From contig QHNH01000022.1 in assembly GCA_003218375.1 (NCBI GenBank), positions 1 through 64,000 of the forward strand: a DNA stretch of 64,000 bases. Direction: 5' to 3'. The notes beneath the pieces are model-generated. The model had not been told where the DNA came from. It did not search any database and worked only from the letters and a program-made list of their open reading frames with translations. This DNA is from Verrucomicrobiota bacterium. GTDB taxonomy: Bacteria > Verrucomicrobiota > Verrucomicrobiia > Chthoniobacterales > UBA10450. The position numbers and the translations under genes are program-made. Shown piece after piece: positions 8,036-16,277 of this stretch. Position 1 is the first letter of the stretch, and every line of letters begins with the position of its first letter.

Positions 8036-9070
8036 TTAGTTCGCGTATAAGATAAACGTCAACTCCTGCTGCAAACCTTCCGGCGGCAAGGTGCTCGCCA
8101 CGTCTTCGGGAATCGGCGGCAGCTTCAGCTCTTGCACCGATTGCAGACAGACGATGGCGAACGCTTCGTTCGCCGTGTTCTCGATCACCTTGAGATTATT
8201 CACGCGGCCCGAGCGATCGATCGTGAACGTCAATCGCGTCGTCCCGATGCTGATCAAATCCTGGCGTTCATGAGTGTGCTGATACCAGCGCGCGCCGACC
8301 GCGTCGTACATCTTCTTTTGGTAAAGACCGAGCGGCGTCCCCACCGCGTTCACCGACGATGGCCCGTGATTCGTGATGCTGCCGGCGATGCGCGTCTGCT
8401 GCTTTTGCGGTTGATAACTGGAGCTGGGGGCTTCCGGCTTCGGGCGCGGCGGGACCGGGGCGACGGATGGCGCGATCTCGGGCGAAGGCGACGGCTCGGT
8501 TTCATCCGGCCCTTTGATCGGCGGCGGCGGAGTTGAGGTCAGCATAGCGAGCTGTTCCGGTTCCACGGTCGCGGTGGGCGCAGGGCTCGGCCTCGATTTC
8601 GGCGGTTCGGTCGGTTTGGCTTTTGGCGGCGGACTCTGGACCGGTTTGGATTCCGGCTGCTGAGGTTCTTGTGGCTGCGGCTGCGAGCCCTGAGTCTGCA
8701 ACGAGAAATCGTGCGTCTGGAGATCACGCATCGGCAGATCTTTTCCATCCTGGCTTGGCAATGGAAGGTCGCCGGTCGGAGCCTTTTCGCTGGCCGCGAG
8801 CGAATTCGCGTTCGACTCGAAGGTTTGGTCCTTCGGCTTCTCTGCCGACTCCTTCGATTTCTCGGTGTCGACGAATTGCGGATTTTTCTCCGGCGCCGGG
8901 GCGGGAGATAAGTCCATGAGCGTCAATTCCGCCGGCGTTTCCTCCGGAGGAATCGGCGGAGTGGAAACGTTGCCGAACGCGGCCAGGGAAAATCCGACCG
9001 CGAGATGCAGAATGAGCGAGATCAGGATCGCGAACCCGAGCTTACGGCTTTGTTTCTTTTCTTCGCTCAT
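8036..9070 (-). CDS. TonB-like energy transducer protein
   Basis: A 344-residue protein with a cytoplasmic basic start, a single membrane helix (LGFAILISLILHLAVGFSLA), a very Pro/Glu/Lys-rich periplasmic spacer from about residue 45 to 235, and a C-terminal domain of TonB type (TTRLTFTIDRSGRVNNLKVIENT, then the LPPIP turn). The SxxHL pattern in the helix is typical of TonB/TolA-like proteins. It should couple ExbB/ExbD motion to an outer-membrane transporter or, in a Tol-like setting, to the envelope. The start overlaps the end of the glycosylase gene by 29 bp. No TonB-dependent receptor is in the window. Confidence 0.85.
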   Translation of the reverse strand: MSEEKKQSRKLGFAILISLILHLAVGFSLAAFGNVSTPPIPPEETPAELTLMDLSPAPAPEKNPQFVDTEKSKESAEKPKDQTFESNANSLAASEKAPTGDLPLPSQDGKDLPMRDLQTHDFSLQTQGSQPQPQEPQQPESKPVQSPPPKAKPTEPPKSRPSPAPTATVEPEQLAMLTSTPPPPIKGPDETEPSPSPEIAPSVAPVPPRPKPEAPSSSYQPQKQQTRIAGSITNHGPSSVNAVGTPLGLYQKKMYDAVGARWYQHTHERQDLISIGTTRLTFTIDRSGRVNNLKVIENTANEAFAIVCLQSVQELKLPPIPEDVASTLPPEGLQQELTFILYAN

Positions 9071-10058
9071 TTCGGGGCAGCGGGGTGCTGCGCTTCACCG
9101 GCGAATCATATCGCAAATCGCCGGGGCTAACAACCTGCCCCGGCTTTCGAGCTTTTTGCCGCGCGCCCTTCCGGGCGTGATGGAAAAGATACTGCTGCGC
9201 ATAGCCACCGTGGTCGCCGAAATAACGGTCGCAAAAGTCGCGGAGCTGTTGCGCCGTGACCTTTCGCTTTCGAGGGAAATACTGCTGGCGCAGGACGCGC
9301 TCGATCCAGACATCGATCGGGAACGCGCGCAGCCGTTCGTAGGCGAAAAGCATCACGCAGTTCGCGACCTTCGGCCCTACGCCCGGCAGGTCGCAGAGTT
9401 GGCTGCGCAAAGCGTCGTTCGGCAGTGTGCTCCACGCCTCGAGGTTCGCCTCGCCGCCCGCGACCAGGCGCGCCGTCGCCCGAAGATTCTTCGCGCGATA
9501 CCCTAATGCGCACGCACGCAAGTCCTGTTCAGTCAGCTCCGCGATTCGCTCTGCCGACGGAAAAGTGAAAACCTGGTGCCCGAGTGTCTGCTTCGATTCC
9601 CCGTATCGCTTGCGCAGGGTGAGCGAAATATGCCGGATATGGGCCACCTGTTTCATCGACGAAGTAATGAACGTCGCCAGGCATTCCCAGTGCGGTTGCC
9701 GGATAATGCGGAGCCCGCGACAGAAATTCCGCGCGCCCGTCATGGCCGGGTCGCGCGGAAAGGCCGCGCAAATCTCCGCCAGCGGATGATCGAGTGAGAA
9801 ATAATGGGCGACCACCTCCTCAAGCTCCCGCCTTGCCTTTACGTTTCGCGCTCCCTCGGAACTCGACCGCTTTAAGCGGTCGAGTTCCATCGCGGCGCTG
9901 TGAATTTTCAGGGCGTTGGCTTGTTGCTCCACGCTGAGAGGCAGTTGGCCGATCGTTCCCCAAAATGCCTTTCCAATTTTCTGCCAATGAAAAACCTGTC
10001 CGGAATCGAGGGTCTTCTCCAGGTCGAAATCGGGCGCCAAAATCTGGGCGAATGTCAC
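9042..10058 (-). CDS. OGG1-type 8-oxoguanine DNA glycosylase (HhH-GPD) carrying an internal palindrome
   Basis: A 338-residue base-excision repair enzyme. The N-terminal FDLEKTLDSGQVFHW segment is that of the OGG1 beta domain. The helix-hairpin-helix is LPGVGPKVANCV with the candidate catalytic lysine, followed by the general-base aspartate in FPIDVWIERVL. The GTG start at 10058 is chosen because family homology starts immediately. A 31-bp perfect palindrome at 9858-9888 codes for ELDRLKRSS in the linker between the N-terminal and HhH domains and may be an in-frame insertion. The last residues overlap the start of the tonB-like gene by 29 bp. OGG1 assignment is favoured over AlkA because of the SGQxFxW start. 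Confidence 0.87.
   Translation of the reverse strand: MTFAQILAPDFDLEKTLDSGQVFHWQKIGKAFWGTIGQLPLSVEQQANALKIHSAAMELDRLKRSSSEGARNVKARRELEEVVAHYFSLDHPLAEICAAFPRDPAMTGARNFCRGLRIIRQPHWECLATFITSSMKQVAHIRHISLTLRKRYGESKQTLGHQVFTFPSAERIAELTEQDLRACALGYRAKNLRATARLVAGGEANLEAWSTLPNDALRSQLCDLPGVGPKVANCVMLFAYERLRAFPIDVWIERVLRQQYFPRKRKVTAQQLRDFCDRYFGDHGGYAQQYLFHHARKGARQKARKPGQVVSPGDLRYDSPVKRSTPLPRNERRKETKP
9858..9888. repeat. Perfect 31-bp palindrome inside the glycosylase gene
   Basis: Two 15-base arms (GGAACTCGACCGCTT and its exact complement) are separated by one base. It lies in frame in the coding sequence, translated as ELDRLKRSS plus flanking residues. Such a stem is far longer than expected by chance in a coding region. 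No flanking direct repeat was found. Confidence 0.85.
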
Positions 10059-10153
10059 GGTGACACCTTGCGCAGCCGAAAAATTCTGTCACCTAACTTC
10101 CCGTGGACAGCCGCCTCGCCATCGATATCGGCGTTCTTTTGTTTCTGCGATAA

Positions 10154-11863
10154 ATGTCCGACTCCGTTTTCAACTCGCGACTGTTGATCGATGCGATTGT
10201 CCTGGTCGCTTACTTCTTTGGGATCATCGTGCTGGGATTGTGGGCGGGAAGACGAAACAAGAATTTGCAGGATTTTTCCCTGGGTGGTCGCACGATTCCG
10301 TGGTGGGCGGTTCTCGCCTCAATCATTGCAGCTGAGACCAGCGCGGCCACATTTTTGGGAACGCCGGCGGAAGGTTTCAAAACACGGGGCTATTTCTATG
10401 GCCAATTGGTCATTGGCACGATCCTGGCCCGGATCATCGTCGCCTATACTTTCATCAAGCCATACTACGCTTACCGGGTGCAGAGCGTTTATGAGTTTCT
10501 TACCGTCCGCTTTGGCACGATGACCAAAAACATGGCGAGCGGTATTTTTCTTTTCACCCGCGTGCTCGGCATCGGCGTGCGGCTCTATCTTGGGGGCGCG
10601 ATCATGGTGGTCGTCTGGCGTTACCTCTTCCCAGATCTGCCCGTCAATCTCAACACCTATGTCTGGGGCATTATTTTCGTCACCGTCATCACTACGATCT
10701 ATACCGCAGTCGGTGGAATTAAAGCCGTCGTTTGGACCGATCTCATCCAGGCGGTCTTGATGTTCAGCTCGATCATTTTCGCCGTCTTTCTTCTCCTCCG
10801 AAACATTCCGGGCGGCTTGGCAACGGTCGAGCAAAACCTCGGCGGCCTCGGCCACATGAAACTTTTTCAGACCGGCTGGAATTCTGCGCTGCCGTTCGGG
10901 TCCGCGCTTAAAGCGATGTTTGAGGAGCCGTATACTCTCTTCGCGGCCTTCGTCGCATCGACCATGATCACGATGGCCACCCACGGGACCGACCAGGACA
11001 TGGTGCAACGCATGTTAACCACGCCTGATCCCAAGAAATCGCAGCTCTCGCTCATCCTCAGCGGCGTGATGGATATCCCGATCGCCGGCGCTTTTCTCAC
11101 CGTCGGAATTCTTCTTTCTGTTTACTACTCAGTCGTTCCCGGCACGACCTTGCCCGCGGCGGATAACGAAATCTTCGGCCATTACATCGTCCACGAAATG
11201 CCCGTTGTTTTTCGAGGACTAATCATTGCCGGCGTGTTCGCTACAATGATGGGCTCGACTTCGGCTGCGCTCAACGCGCTTGCCACCAGTTTCACGAAGG
11301 ATTTTTATCTTCCCTATATTAATCGCCAGGCGAGTGAGCGGCAGGCCATCCGCGCCGCGCGGATCGCCACTTCGGTTTTCGGAGTACTCATGATCCTCGT
11401 CGCCGCGATGGCGGCGAACGCGGTCTTGCAAAATTCAAAGCTGACGATCATTCCGATCGCCATCGGAATTTTTGGTTACACTTACGGCGCGTTGCTCGCG
11501 GTCTTCCTTCTCGGCATGCTGACCCGCAGCCGCGGCCGCGACGGCGCCAACGTCATCGCGATGATCATCGGGATCGGCTCGGTATTGATCCTCTGCAAAG
11601 TGGCCCTGCCGGCGTTCGATTGGGGCGCACTTCTGCACGGCCAATTCAGGCATGCGGAATGGGACTTCGGCTGGTTCATGCCGGCGTGGTGGCCGGCGAT
11701 TTCCTGGCCCTGGTTCGTCTTCGTCGGCTGCGTGGTGACGTTTGCGATCAGCGTTCTCTTTCGCACTCCTTTAAGCCAGGTCGCTGCCGCCAAAGCGCAC
11801 GTTGGAAATGCCTCCGCTCCGAGGGAGATCGGTAGCACTGCCTCATCGGACCCTCCAAGTTAA
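10154..11863 (+). CDS. Sodium:solute symporter (SSS family)
   Basis: A 569-residue polytopic protein of the SSS/SGLT family, which imports a solute with Na+. Family signatures include an N-terminal helix followed by LGGRTIPWWAVLASIIAAETSAATFLGTP, the Na+-site region, then GYFYGQLVIG, and YTAVGGIKAVVWTDLIQAVLM in the middle of the protein; the C-terminal half keeps the MGSTSAALNALATSFTKDFY segment. About 13-14 helices are predicted by eye. The substrate (sugar, amino acid, or organic acid) cannot be read from the sequence. The gene stands alone, divergent from the glycosylase gene and 95 bp from it. Confidence 0.9.
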   Translation: MSDSVFNSRLLIDAIVLVAYFFGIIVLGLWAGRRNKNLQDFSLGGRTIPWWAVLASIIAAETSAATFLGTPAEGFKTRGYFYGQLVIGTILARIIVAYTFIKPYYAYRVQSVYEFLTVRFGTMTKNMASGIFLFTRVLGIGVRLYLGGAIMVVVWRYLFPDLPVNLNTYVWGIIFVTVITTIYTAVGGIKAVVWTDLIQAVLMFSSIIFAVFLLLRNIPGGLATVEQNLGGLGHMKLFQTGWNSALPFGSALKAMFEEPYTLFAAFVASTMITMATHGTDQDMVQRMLTTPDPKKSQLSLILSGVMDIPIAGAFLTVGILLSVYYSVVPGTTLPAADNEIFGHYIVHEMPVVFRGLIIAGVFATMMGSTSAALNALATSFTKDFYLPYINRQASERQAIRAARIATSVFGVLMILVAAMAANAVLQNSKLTIIPIAIGIFGYTYGALLAVFLLGMLTRSRGRDGANVIAMIIGIGSVLILCKVALPAFDWGALLHGQFRHAEWDFGWFMPAWWPAISWPWFVFVGCVVTFAISVLFRTPLSQVAAAKAHVGNASAPREIGSTASSDPPS

Positions 11864-12000
11864 GACACCAAGCGCTGCCCGAGTTCGTCTTTCCCGCAGT
11901 TGTGTGCGCTCGCTCCTGTGACATCGCTTATCTGCGCCGTTTTGCGAATCGGATATGGGACGTTGGGCAATACGTGTTTAGTTTTCGCGACCAATGATCG

Positions 12001-12225
12001 CTAAGGCCACCACGGGTATAGCTCAGCCGGATTCATCCCGCGGCTGACCCAGCGCCGAAGTTCATCCATCACCTTTTCTTCAGTCCAGCCAGGGTGATGC
12101 GCGCGAGTCGAGGTCATCTTAAACTGCCTGACTTGGTTCGTGAAATCCAAAGCGCCCTCGAGCCGCTGTTGCAGGGTCATAGCGCGTAGCGCCTTAACGT
12201 CGTCTTCATCGGGCTCATAAGTCAT
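12001..12225 (-). CDS. Small hypothetical protein downstream of aspS
   Basis: A 74-residue acidic-to-neutral protein starting MTYEPDEDDVKALRAMT. It starts 10 bp after the aspS stop on the same strand, so it is likely to be the last gene of that transcription unit. The middle contains RAHHPGWTEEKVMDELRRW and the C-terminus is NPAELYPWWP, rich in Trp/His and giving the appearance of a conserved family rather than random text. No domain is recognised. The upstream in-frame start inside aspS is rejected because it would overlap the essential gene by over 100 bp. Confidence 0.6.
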   Translation of the reverse strand: MTYEPDEDDVKALRAMTLQQRLEGALDFTNQVRQFKMTSTRAHHPGWTEEKVMDELRRWVSRGMNPAELYPWWP

Positions 12226-12235
12226 ATCGGTCCTG

Positions 12236-14017
12236 CTAATGTTCTCCGGTTTTTCGTTCTGACGCGAGCTTGATTCCCAACTCGCGCAACTGTCGCGTGT
12301 CGACATCGCTCGGCGATTCGGACATGAGGTCGATGCCACGATTGTTTTTCGGGAAGGCGATCACTTCGCGGATGCTTTCTTCGCCGCAGATCATCATCAC
12401 GATCCGATCCAGCCCGAACGCGATGCCACCGTGGGGCGGGGCGCCGAGGCGGAACGCGCGCAGGATGTGGCCGAAAAGAGACTGCTGATCTTCTTCGCTG
12501 ACGCCGAGCGCGGCGAACGCTTTAGCCTGCAAATCGGGTTCGTGAATGCGGATGCTGCCGCCGCCGAGCTCGACGCCGTTCAGGACAACGTCGTACGCTT
12601 CAGCGCGCACCTGGCCAAACTCCCCGGCTTCGAGCTGAGCGACATCTTCCGCTTTAGGGCGCGTAAACGGATGATGGACGGCGTTCCATTTGTTTTCCGC
12701 GGCGTCGAAAGTCATCAAAGGAAAGTCGGTGACCCAGAGAAAATCGAGTTGTTCCGAGCCCGCCGTTAGTTGCTGCAGCTCCGCGATTCGGGAACGAATC
12801 CGACCGAGAACTTCGCAAACGATTTCCCACTTATCGGCCGCGAAGAGAATCAGGTCGCCTTCTTCGACGAGGAGCCTGGAGCGCAGAGCCTCCTTCTCGG
12901 CGTCGGTGAAGAACTTCACGATCGGCGATTTCCATTCGCCGTTTTCCACTTTGATGAAGGCCAGTCCTTTCGCGCCGTAAAGTTTCGCCATCGCGGTCAG
13001 CTCGTCGCTCTGACCGATCGTCAGCGAGGCGAATGCCTTGGCGTTGATTGCTTTCACGGCGCCGCCGGCATCGAGCGCACCGCGAAACATCTTGAAGGAG
13101 CTCGCGCGAAAAATTTCGGCGAGATCGGTGAGCCGCATCGCAAAACGGGGGTCGGGCTTATCGCTGCCGAATTCATCCATCGCCTGCGCGTGAGTCATTC
13201 GCGGGAACGGCGTCGAAATCTCGACGCCGCGGCCGGCGCGGAAAATGGCGGCGAGTAGTCCTTCCACGAGGGCAAAAATATCGTCGGGCACGACGAACGA
13301 TGCTTCGATATCGATCTGGGTGAACTCCGGCTGGCGATCCGAACGCAGATCTTCGTCCCGGAAACATTTCGCGATCTGGAAATATTTTTCAATCCCGCCC
13401 ACCATGAGGAGCTGCTTGTATTGCTGCGGCGCCTGGGGCAGCGCGTAAAATTTTCCTTTGAGCATCCGGCTCGGGACCAGGAAATCGCGCGCGCCTTCCG
13501 GCGTGCTCTTGGAAAGAATCGGCGTCTCGATTTCGACGAAGCCTTTTTCGTCGAGGAAATCGCGGGTCGCCTTTGTGACCTTGTGGCGGATGCGCAGGTT
13601 GCGGGTCATCTGCGGCCGGCGAAGATCGACGTAGCGATAGCTCAGCCGCAGATCTTCATTCGGCGTCTCAGCATCGATCGGGAACGGAAGAACATCCGCG
13701 CGATTTAGAATCGTGAGTTTGTTGGGAACGAGCTCCACGTCGCCAGTCGGCAACTTCGGATTTTCCGTTCCCGGCACGCGCGCCGACACCCTGCCTTCTA
13801 CCTGAATGACATCTTCATGCCGGAGATGATGTGCTTCTTTCGCGAGCTCGGCGTTCTCCTCGGGCCGGAAGACGACCTGCGTCAGTCCTTCGCGATCGCG
13901 CAGATCGATGAAGATAACGCCGCCATGATCGCGCACGATGTGGACCCAACCGGCGAGCATGGCCGTCTTGCCGCTGTCAGTCTTGCGCAACTGAGCGCAA
14001 TGATGCGTGCGATACAC
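12236..14017 (-). CDS. aspS: Aspartyl-tRNA synthetase (bacterial type)
   Basis: A 593-residue class II synthetase. The N-terminal OB-fold anticodon-binding domain starts YRTHHCAQL and contains AGWVHIVRDHGGVIFIDLRDREG. Motif 2 is FRDEDLRSDRQPEFTQID, and motif 3 is GIAFGLDRIVMMI near the C-terminus. The extra GAD domain of bacterial AspRS lies between them. The GTG at 14017 is the right start because the family begins with this RTHYC-like sequence. Whether it charges tRNA-Asp only or also tRNA-Asn cannot be settled here; no gatCAB genes are in the window. It sits downstream of hisS with a tiny gene between. Confidence 0.97.
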   Translation of the reverse strand: MYRTHHCAQLRKTDSGKTAMLAGWVHIVRDHGGVIFIDLRDREGLTQVVFRPEENAELAKEAHHLRHEDVIQVEGRVSARVPGTENPKLPTGDVELVPNKLTILNRADVLPFPIDAETPNEDLRLSYRYVDLRRPQMTRNLRIRHKVTKATRDFLDEKGFVEIETPILSKSTPEGARDFLVPSRMLKGKFYALPQAPQQYKQLLMVGGIEKYFQIAKCFRDEDLRSDRQPEFTQIDIEASFVVPDDIFALVEGLLAAIFRAGRGVEISTPFPRMTHAQAMDEFGSDKPDPRFAMRLTDLAEIFRASSFKMFRGALDAGGAVKAINAKAFASLTIGQSDELTAMAKLYGAKGLAFIKVENGEWKSPIVKFFTDAEKEALRSRLLVEEGDLILFAADKWEIVCEVLGRIRSRIAELQQLTAGSEQLDFLWVTDFPLMTFDAAENKWNAVHHPFTRPKAEDVAQLEAGEFGQVRAEAYDVVLNGVELGGGSIRIHEPDLQAKAFAALGVSEEDQQSLFGHILRAFRLGAPPHGGIAFGLDRIVMMICGEESIREVIAFPKNNRGIDLMSESPSDVDTRQLRELGIKLASERKTGEH

Positions 14018-14032
14018 AGCCGAGCGCTTAAC

Positions 14033-14248
14033 CTACGCTGGGGTTTCCCGCTCCTGCCAGCGGATGCGCGCAATATTCGCAGGGGCAAGAACATTTATAA
14101 CACCTCGATCGTCCTCGACTACGACCCGCTCCCGTCCGACAAGAATGTGATCCGGATGTGGCACTGGAAGGTCCGACCCGCTGGTAAGCTCGATCCAAAA
14201 TGGTTGGAACGGAATTCGGCGGACTGCTTCTCGAATGTCGTCAAGCAT
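14033..14248 (-). CDS. Small conserved-looking hypothetical protein between hisS and aspS
   Basis: A 71-residue protein, MLDDIREAVRRIPFQPFWIE..., of a short type often seen in soil bacteria: an N-terminal helix with R-(R/K)-xPFxPF, then SGSDLPVPHPDHILVGRE and a beta-strand pair VVVEDDRGVINVLAPANIARI. It lies 16 bp downstream of hisS and 15 bp upstream of aspS on the same strand, which argues that it is translated as part of this unit. Function is unknown. The ATG at 14248 was preferred over a longer reading that would overlap hisS. Confidence 0.65.
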   Translation of the reverse strand: MLDDIREAVRRIPFQPFWIELTSGSDLPVPHPDHILVGRERVVVEDDRGVINVLAPANIARIRWQERETPA

Positions 14249-14264
14249 GTGCCAACCTAGAGAA

Positions 14265-15545
14265 TTACGACGAAGGGTCAAAGATTTCAGAGAGGCGTAG
14301 CGCAATCGTCTCCGGCGGAACCAGCATCTGCTCGCCACTCGACATATGCTTGATTTTCACCTCCGGCCACTCGTCGCCGAACAGGATCGCGACGCGCGCG
14401 CCGAGTTGCTCGGCGGTTTGGAATTGTTTGCCGACCTTCGCGGGACTGAGCGGGTAATCGACGCGATAATCGGCATCGCGCAGGGACTGGACCTGGACGA
14501 GCGCGTCGGCGCGGCGCTCTTCCTTGGCGATGACGATGTAGATATCGAGATCCTGCTTTGACGCGATGGTGGTTTCCATCTGCGTTTTTGCGGCCGGGAT
14601 TTCGTTGATCAATTCGCCGAGGACCACATCGCCCATCGCGAAACCGATCGCGGGCAAGGAAACCGCGCCGTCGCTAAGCTGGTGAATCAGGTTGTCGTAA
14701 CGGCCGCCGCCGGCGAGAGCCCGCAATTTTCCGCCGCGATCGAACGCTTCGAAGACCACGCCGGTGTAGTAAGCAAGGCCGCGCACTAGGGAAAAATCGC
14801 GCTTTACAAAATCCGCGAATCCTCGCTCATCCAATCGCTGTAATACCGTGTTTAGCTTTGGCGAGAAGTCTTCGGGATATGCTGAGTTGTCGAGCATCGC
14901 CTGAACGTCGTACCACTCGACACCGAAGGGCTCTAAAGCCTTTCTTGTTTCGACGATCCCTCGGCGGTCGATTTTATCGATGACATGGAGGAACTCTACA
15001 ATCTGTTCGTTATCCAAGCCCCCGTTCGTCAGAAATTTTACCCAAGCTGCGCGATCATTGATCCTGACCACCACGTCGCTGCTGCCGAACCCAAAGGCGC
15101 GCAAAAGATCGATGCAAAGCGCGATCGACTCTACATCCGCGTCGAGCGACGCCTCGCCGATGATGTCGGCGTTGAATTGAAAATGTTCGCGGAGCCGGCC
15201 GCGCTGTTGCTTCTCGTAACGGAAACATTGCGGGATCGAAAACCATTTCAGCGGCTTCTTGAATTCGCGGTCATGGGCCGCCACGACGCGAGCGAGGGTA
15301 GGCGTCAGCTCCGGTCGCAGCGCCACTTCGCGTTCGCCTTTGTCGGTGAAATTGAAAAGCTGAGCGACGATTTCCGGGCCGCTTTTTTTTGTGTAAAGCT
15401 CCGTCGGTTCCAGGACCGGTCCGTCCCATTCGACAAAACCGTAACGGCGCGCGACTTCGCGCCATTTGCCGAAAACATAATTTCGCCGCGCGCAATCGTC
15501 CGGCAGGAAATCGCGAAATCCAGGCAGTGATTGGATTTGGGTCAT
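14265..15545 (-). CDS. hisS: Histidyl-tRNA synthetase
   Basis: A 426-residue class II synthetase. It opens with LPGFRDFLPDD, has motif 1 region ELYTKKSGPEIV, motif 2 FRYEKQQRGRLREHFQFN, the histidine-binding LVRGLAYYTG loop and the motif 3-like ALAGGGRYDNL, and ends with a C-terminal anticodon-binding domain with DIYIVIAKEE and RVAILFGDEWPEVKIKHM. All active-site segments are present and the length is normal. It is the promoter-proximal gene of hisS-(small gene)-aspS-(small gene). Confidence 0.97.
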   Translation of the reverse strand: MTQIQSLPGFRDFLPDDCARRNYVFGKWREVARRYGFVEWDGPVLEPTELYTKKSGPEIVAQLFNFTDKGEREVALRPELTPTLARVVAAHDREFKKPLKWFSIPQCFRYEKQQRGRLREHFQFNADIIGEASLDADVESIALCIDLLRAFGFGSSDVVVRINDRAAWVKFLTNGGLDNEQIVEFLHVIDKIDRRGIVETRKALEPFGVEWYDVQAMLDNSAYPEDFSPKLNTVLQRLDERGFADFVKRDFSLVRGLAYYTGVVFEAFDRGGKLRALAGGGRYDNLIHQLSDGAVSLPAIGFAMGDVVLGELINEIPAAKTQMETTIASKQDLDIYIVIAKEERRADALVQVQSLRDADYRVDYPLSPAKVGKQFQTAEQLGARVAILFGDEWPEVKIKHMSSGEQMLVPPETIALRLSEIFDPSS

Positions 15546-15669
15546 CGGCGGAGGCGGCCATGGGCGCGCCGGGTTACGAAAAGAGAGTGCAGTTGAATAA
15601 ACTCCAGCTTCAAGCAGTCGGATAAATGCACGACGGAGAGCATCCGTTTAACCAGAGCAAAGGACAAAT

Positions 15670-16110
15670 ATGAAAGAAAACAGATTGATCACATTATTGG
15701 CAGCCGGAGCCGTCAGCGCAATCGCGCTTACCACCGCTTTGGCGCAAACTTCATCGACCACCACGACCGTTAACCCGGCCGTGACGACCAACGCCTCGAC
15801 CACAACGTCGACGAGCAGCATCGATGCGACGGGCACTATCACGGCTTACACGCCGGGCTCGGACTATCTCTCATTCCGCACGACAACCAGTGCTGAGCCA
15901 GTGAGGTATTACTACAGCCCAAAGGAAACCGTCCTGGTTGATTCTGAAGGCGCGACGGTTGATTGGAAGTACCTGCGGACAGACATGCCGGTCAAGTACA
16001 CCTACGTGAAGGAAGGCGATCGCCTGATCGTTCGCAAAATCACACTGGTGAAGCCGGTGTCGTACTACGAAAAAGAGACGACGACCACCACGACTACGAC
16101 CAGGCCCTAA
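15670..16110 (+). CDS. Hypothetical exported Thr-rich protein
   Basis: A 146-residue protein with a clear signal peptide (RLITLLAAGAVSAIALTTALAQ, cleavage after ALA-Q likely). The mature N-terminus is a low-complexity Thr/Ser/Val stretch, followed by a compact beta-rich domain (ITAYTPGSDYLSFRTTTS, VRYYYSPKETVLVDSEG) and a Thr-rich tail. A Shine-Dalgarno AAAGGA lies 6 bp before the ATG. It looks like a periplasmic or surface protein; no family is assigned. A strong terminator follows at 16144. Confidence 0.75.
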   Translation: MKENRLITLLAAGAVSAIALTTALAQTSSTTTTVNPAVTTNASTTTSTSSIDATGTITAYTPGSDYLSFRTTTSAEPVRYYYSPKETVLVDSEGATVDWKYLRTDMPVKYTYVKEGDRLIVRKITLVKPVSYYEKETTTTTTTTRP

Positions 16111-16143
16111 GGCTGGTCCCGTAGATTCGAACTGAAATTCAAG

Positions 16144-16182
16144 AGCGCCCGCGGAACGTGTTTCCGCGGGCGCTTTTCTTTT
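16144..16182 (+). terminator. Rho-independent terminator
   Basis: A 13-bp GC-rich stem (AGCGCCCGCGGAA / TTCCGCGGGCGCT) with a short loop is followed by TTTTCTTTT. It ends the Thr-rich protein gene at 16110. Confidence 0.9.
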
Positions 16183-16277
16183 CAGGTAGGGACGCCTTTC
16201 CGAGGCGTCCGACTTCGAAAAGGGGTTGGCGTGCCATCAGAGAATAGTCGGACGCTTCGGAAAAGCGTCCCTACCTG
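16183..16277. repeat. Palindromic repeat family B, copy 1
   Basis: The ends are CAGGTAGGGACGC and GCGTCCCTACCTG; the arms continue as CTTTCCGAGGCGTCCGAC and its near-complement. The right end includes the galE stop codon (TAG at 16273-16271), so the element defines the galE C-terminus. A second copy is at 52988-53066. Confidence 0.85.
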
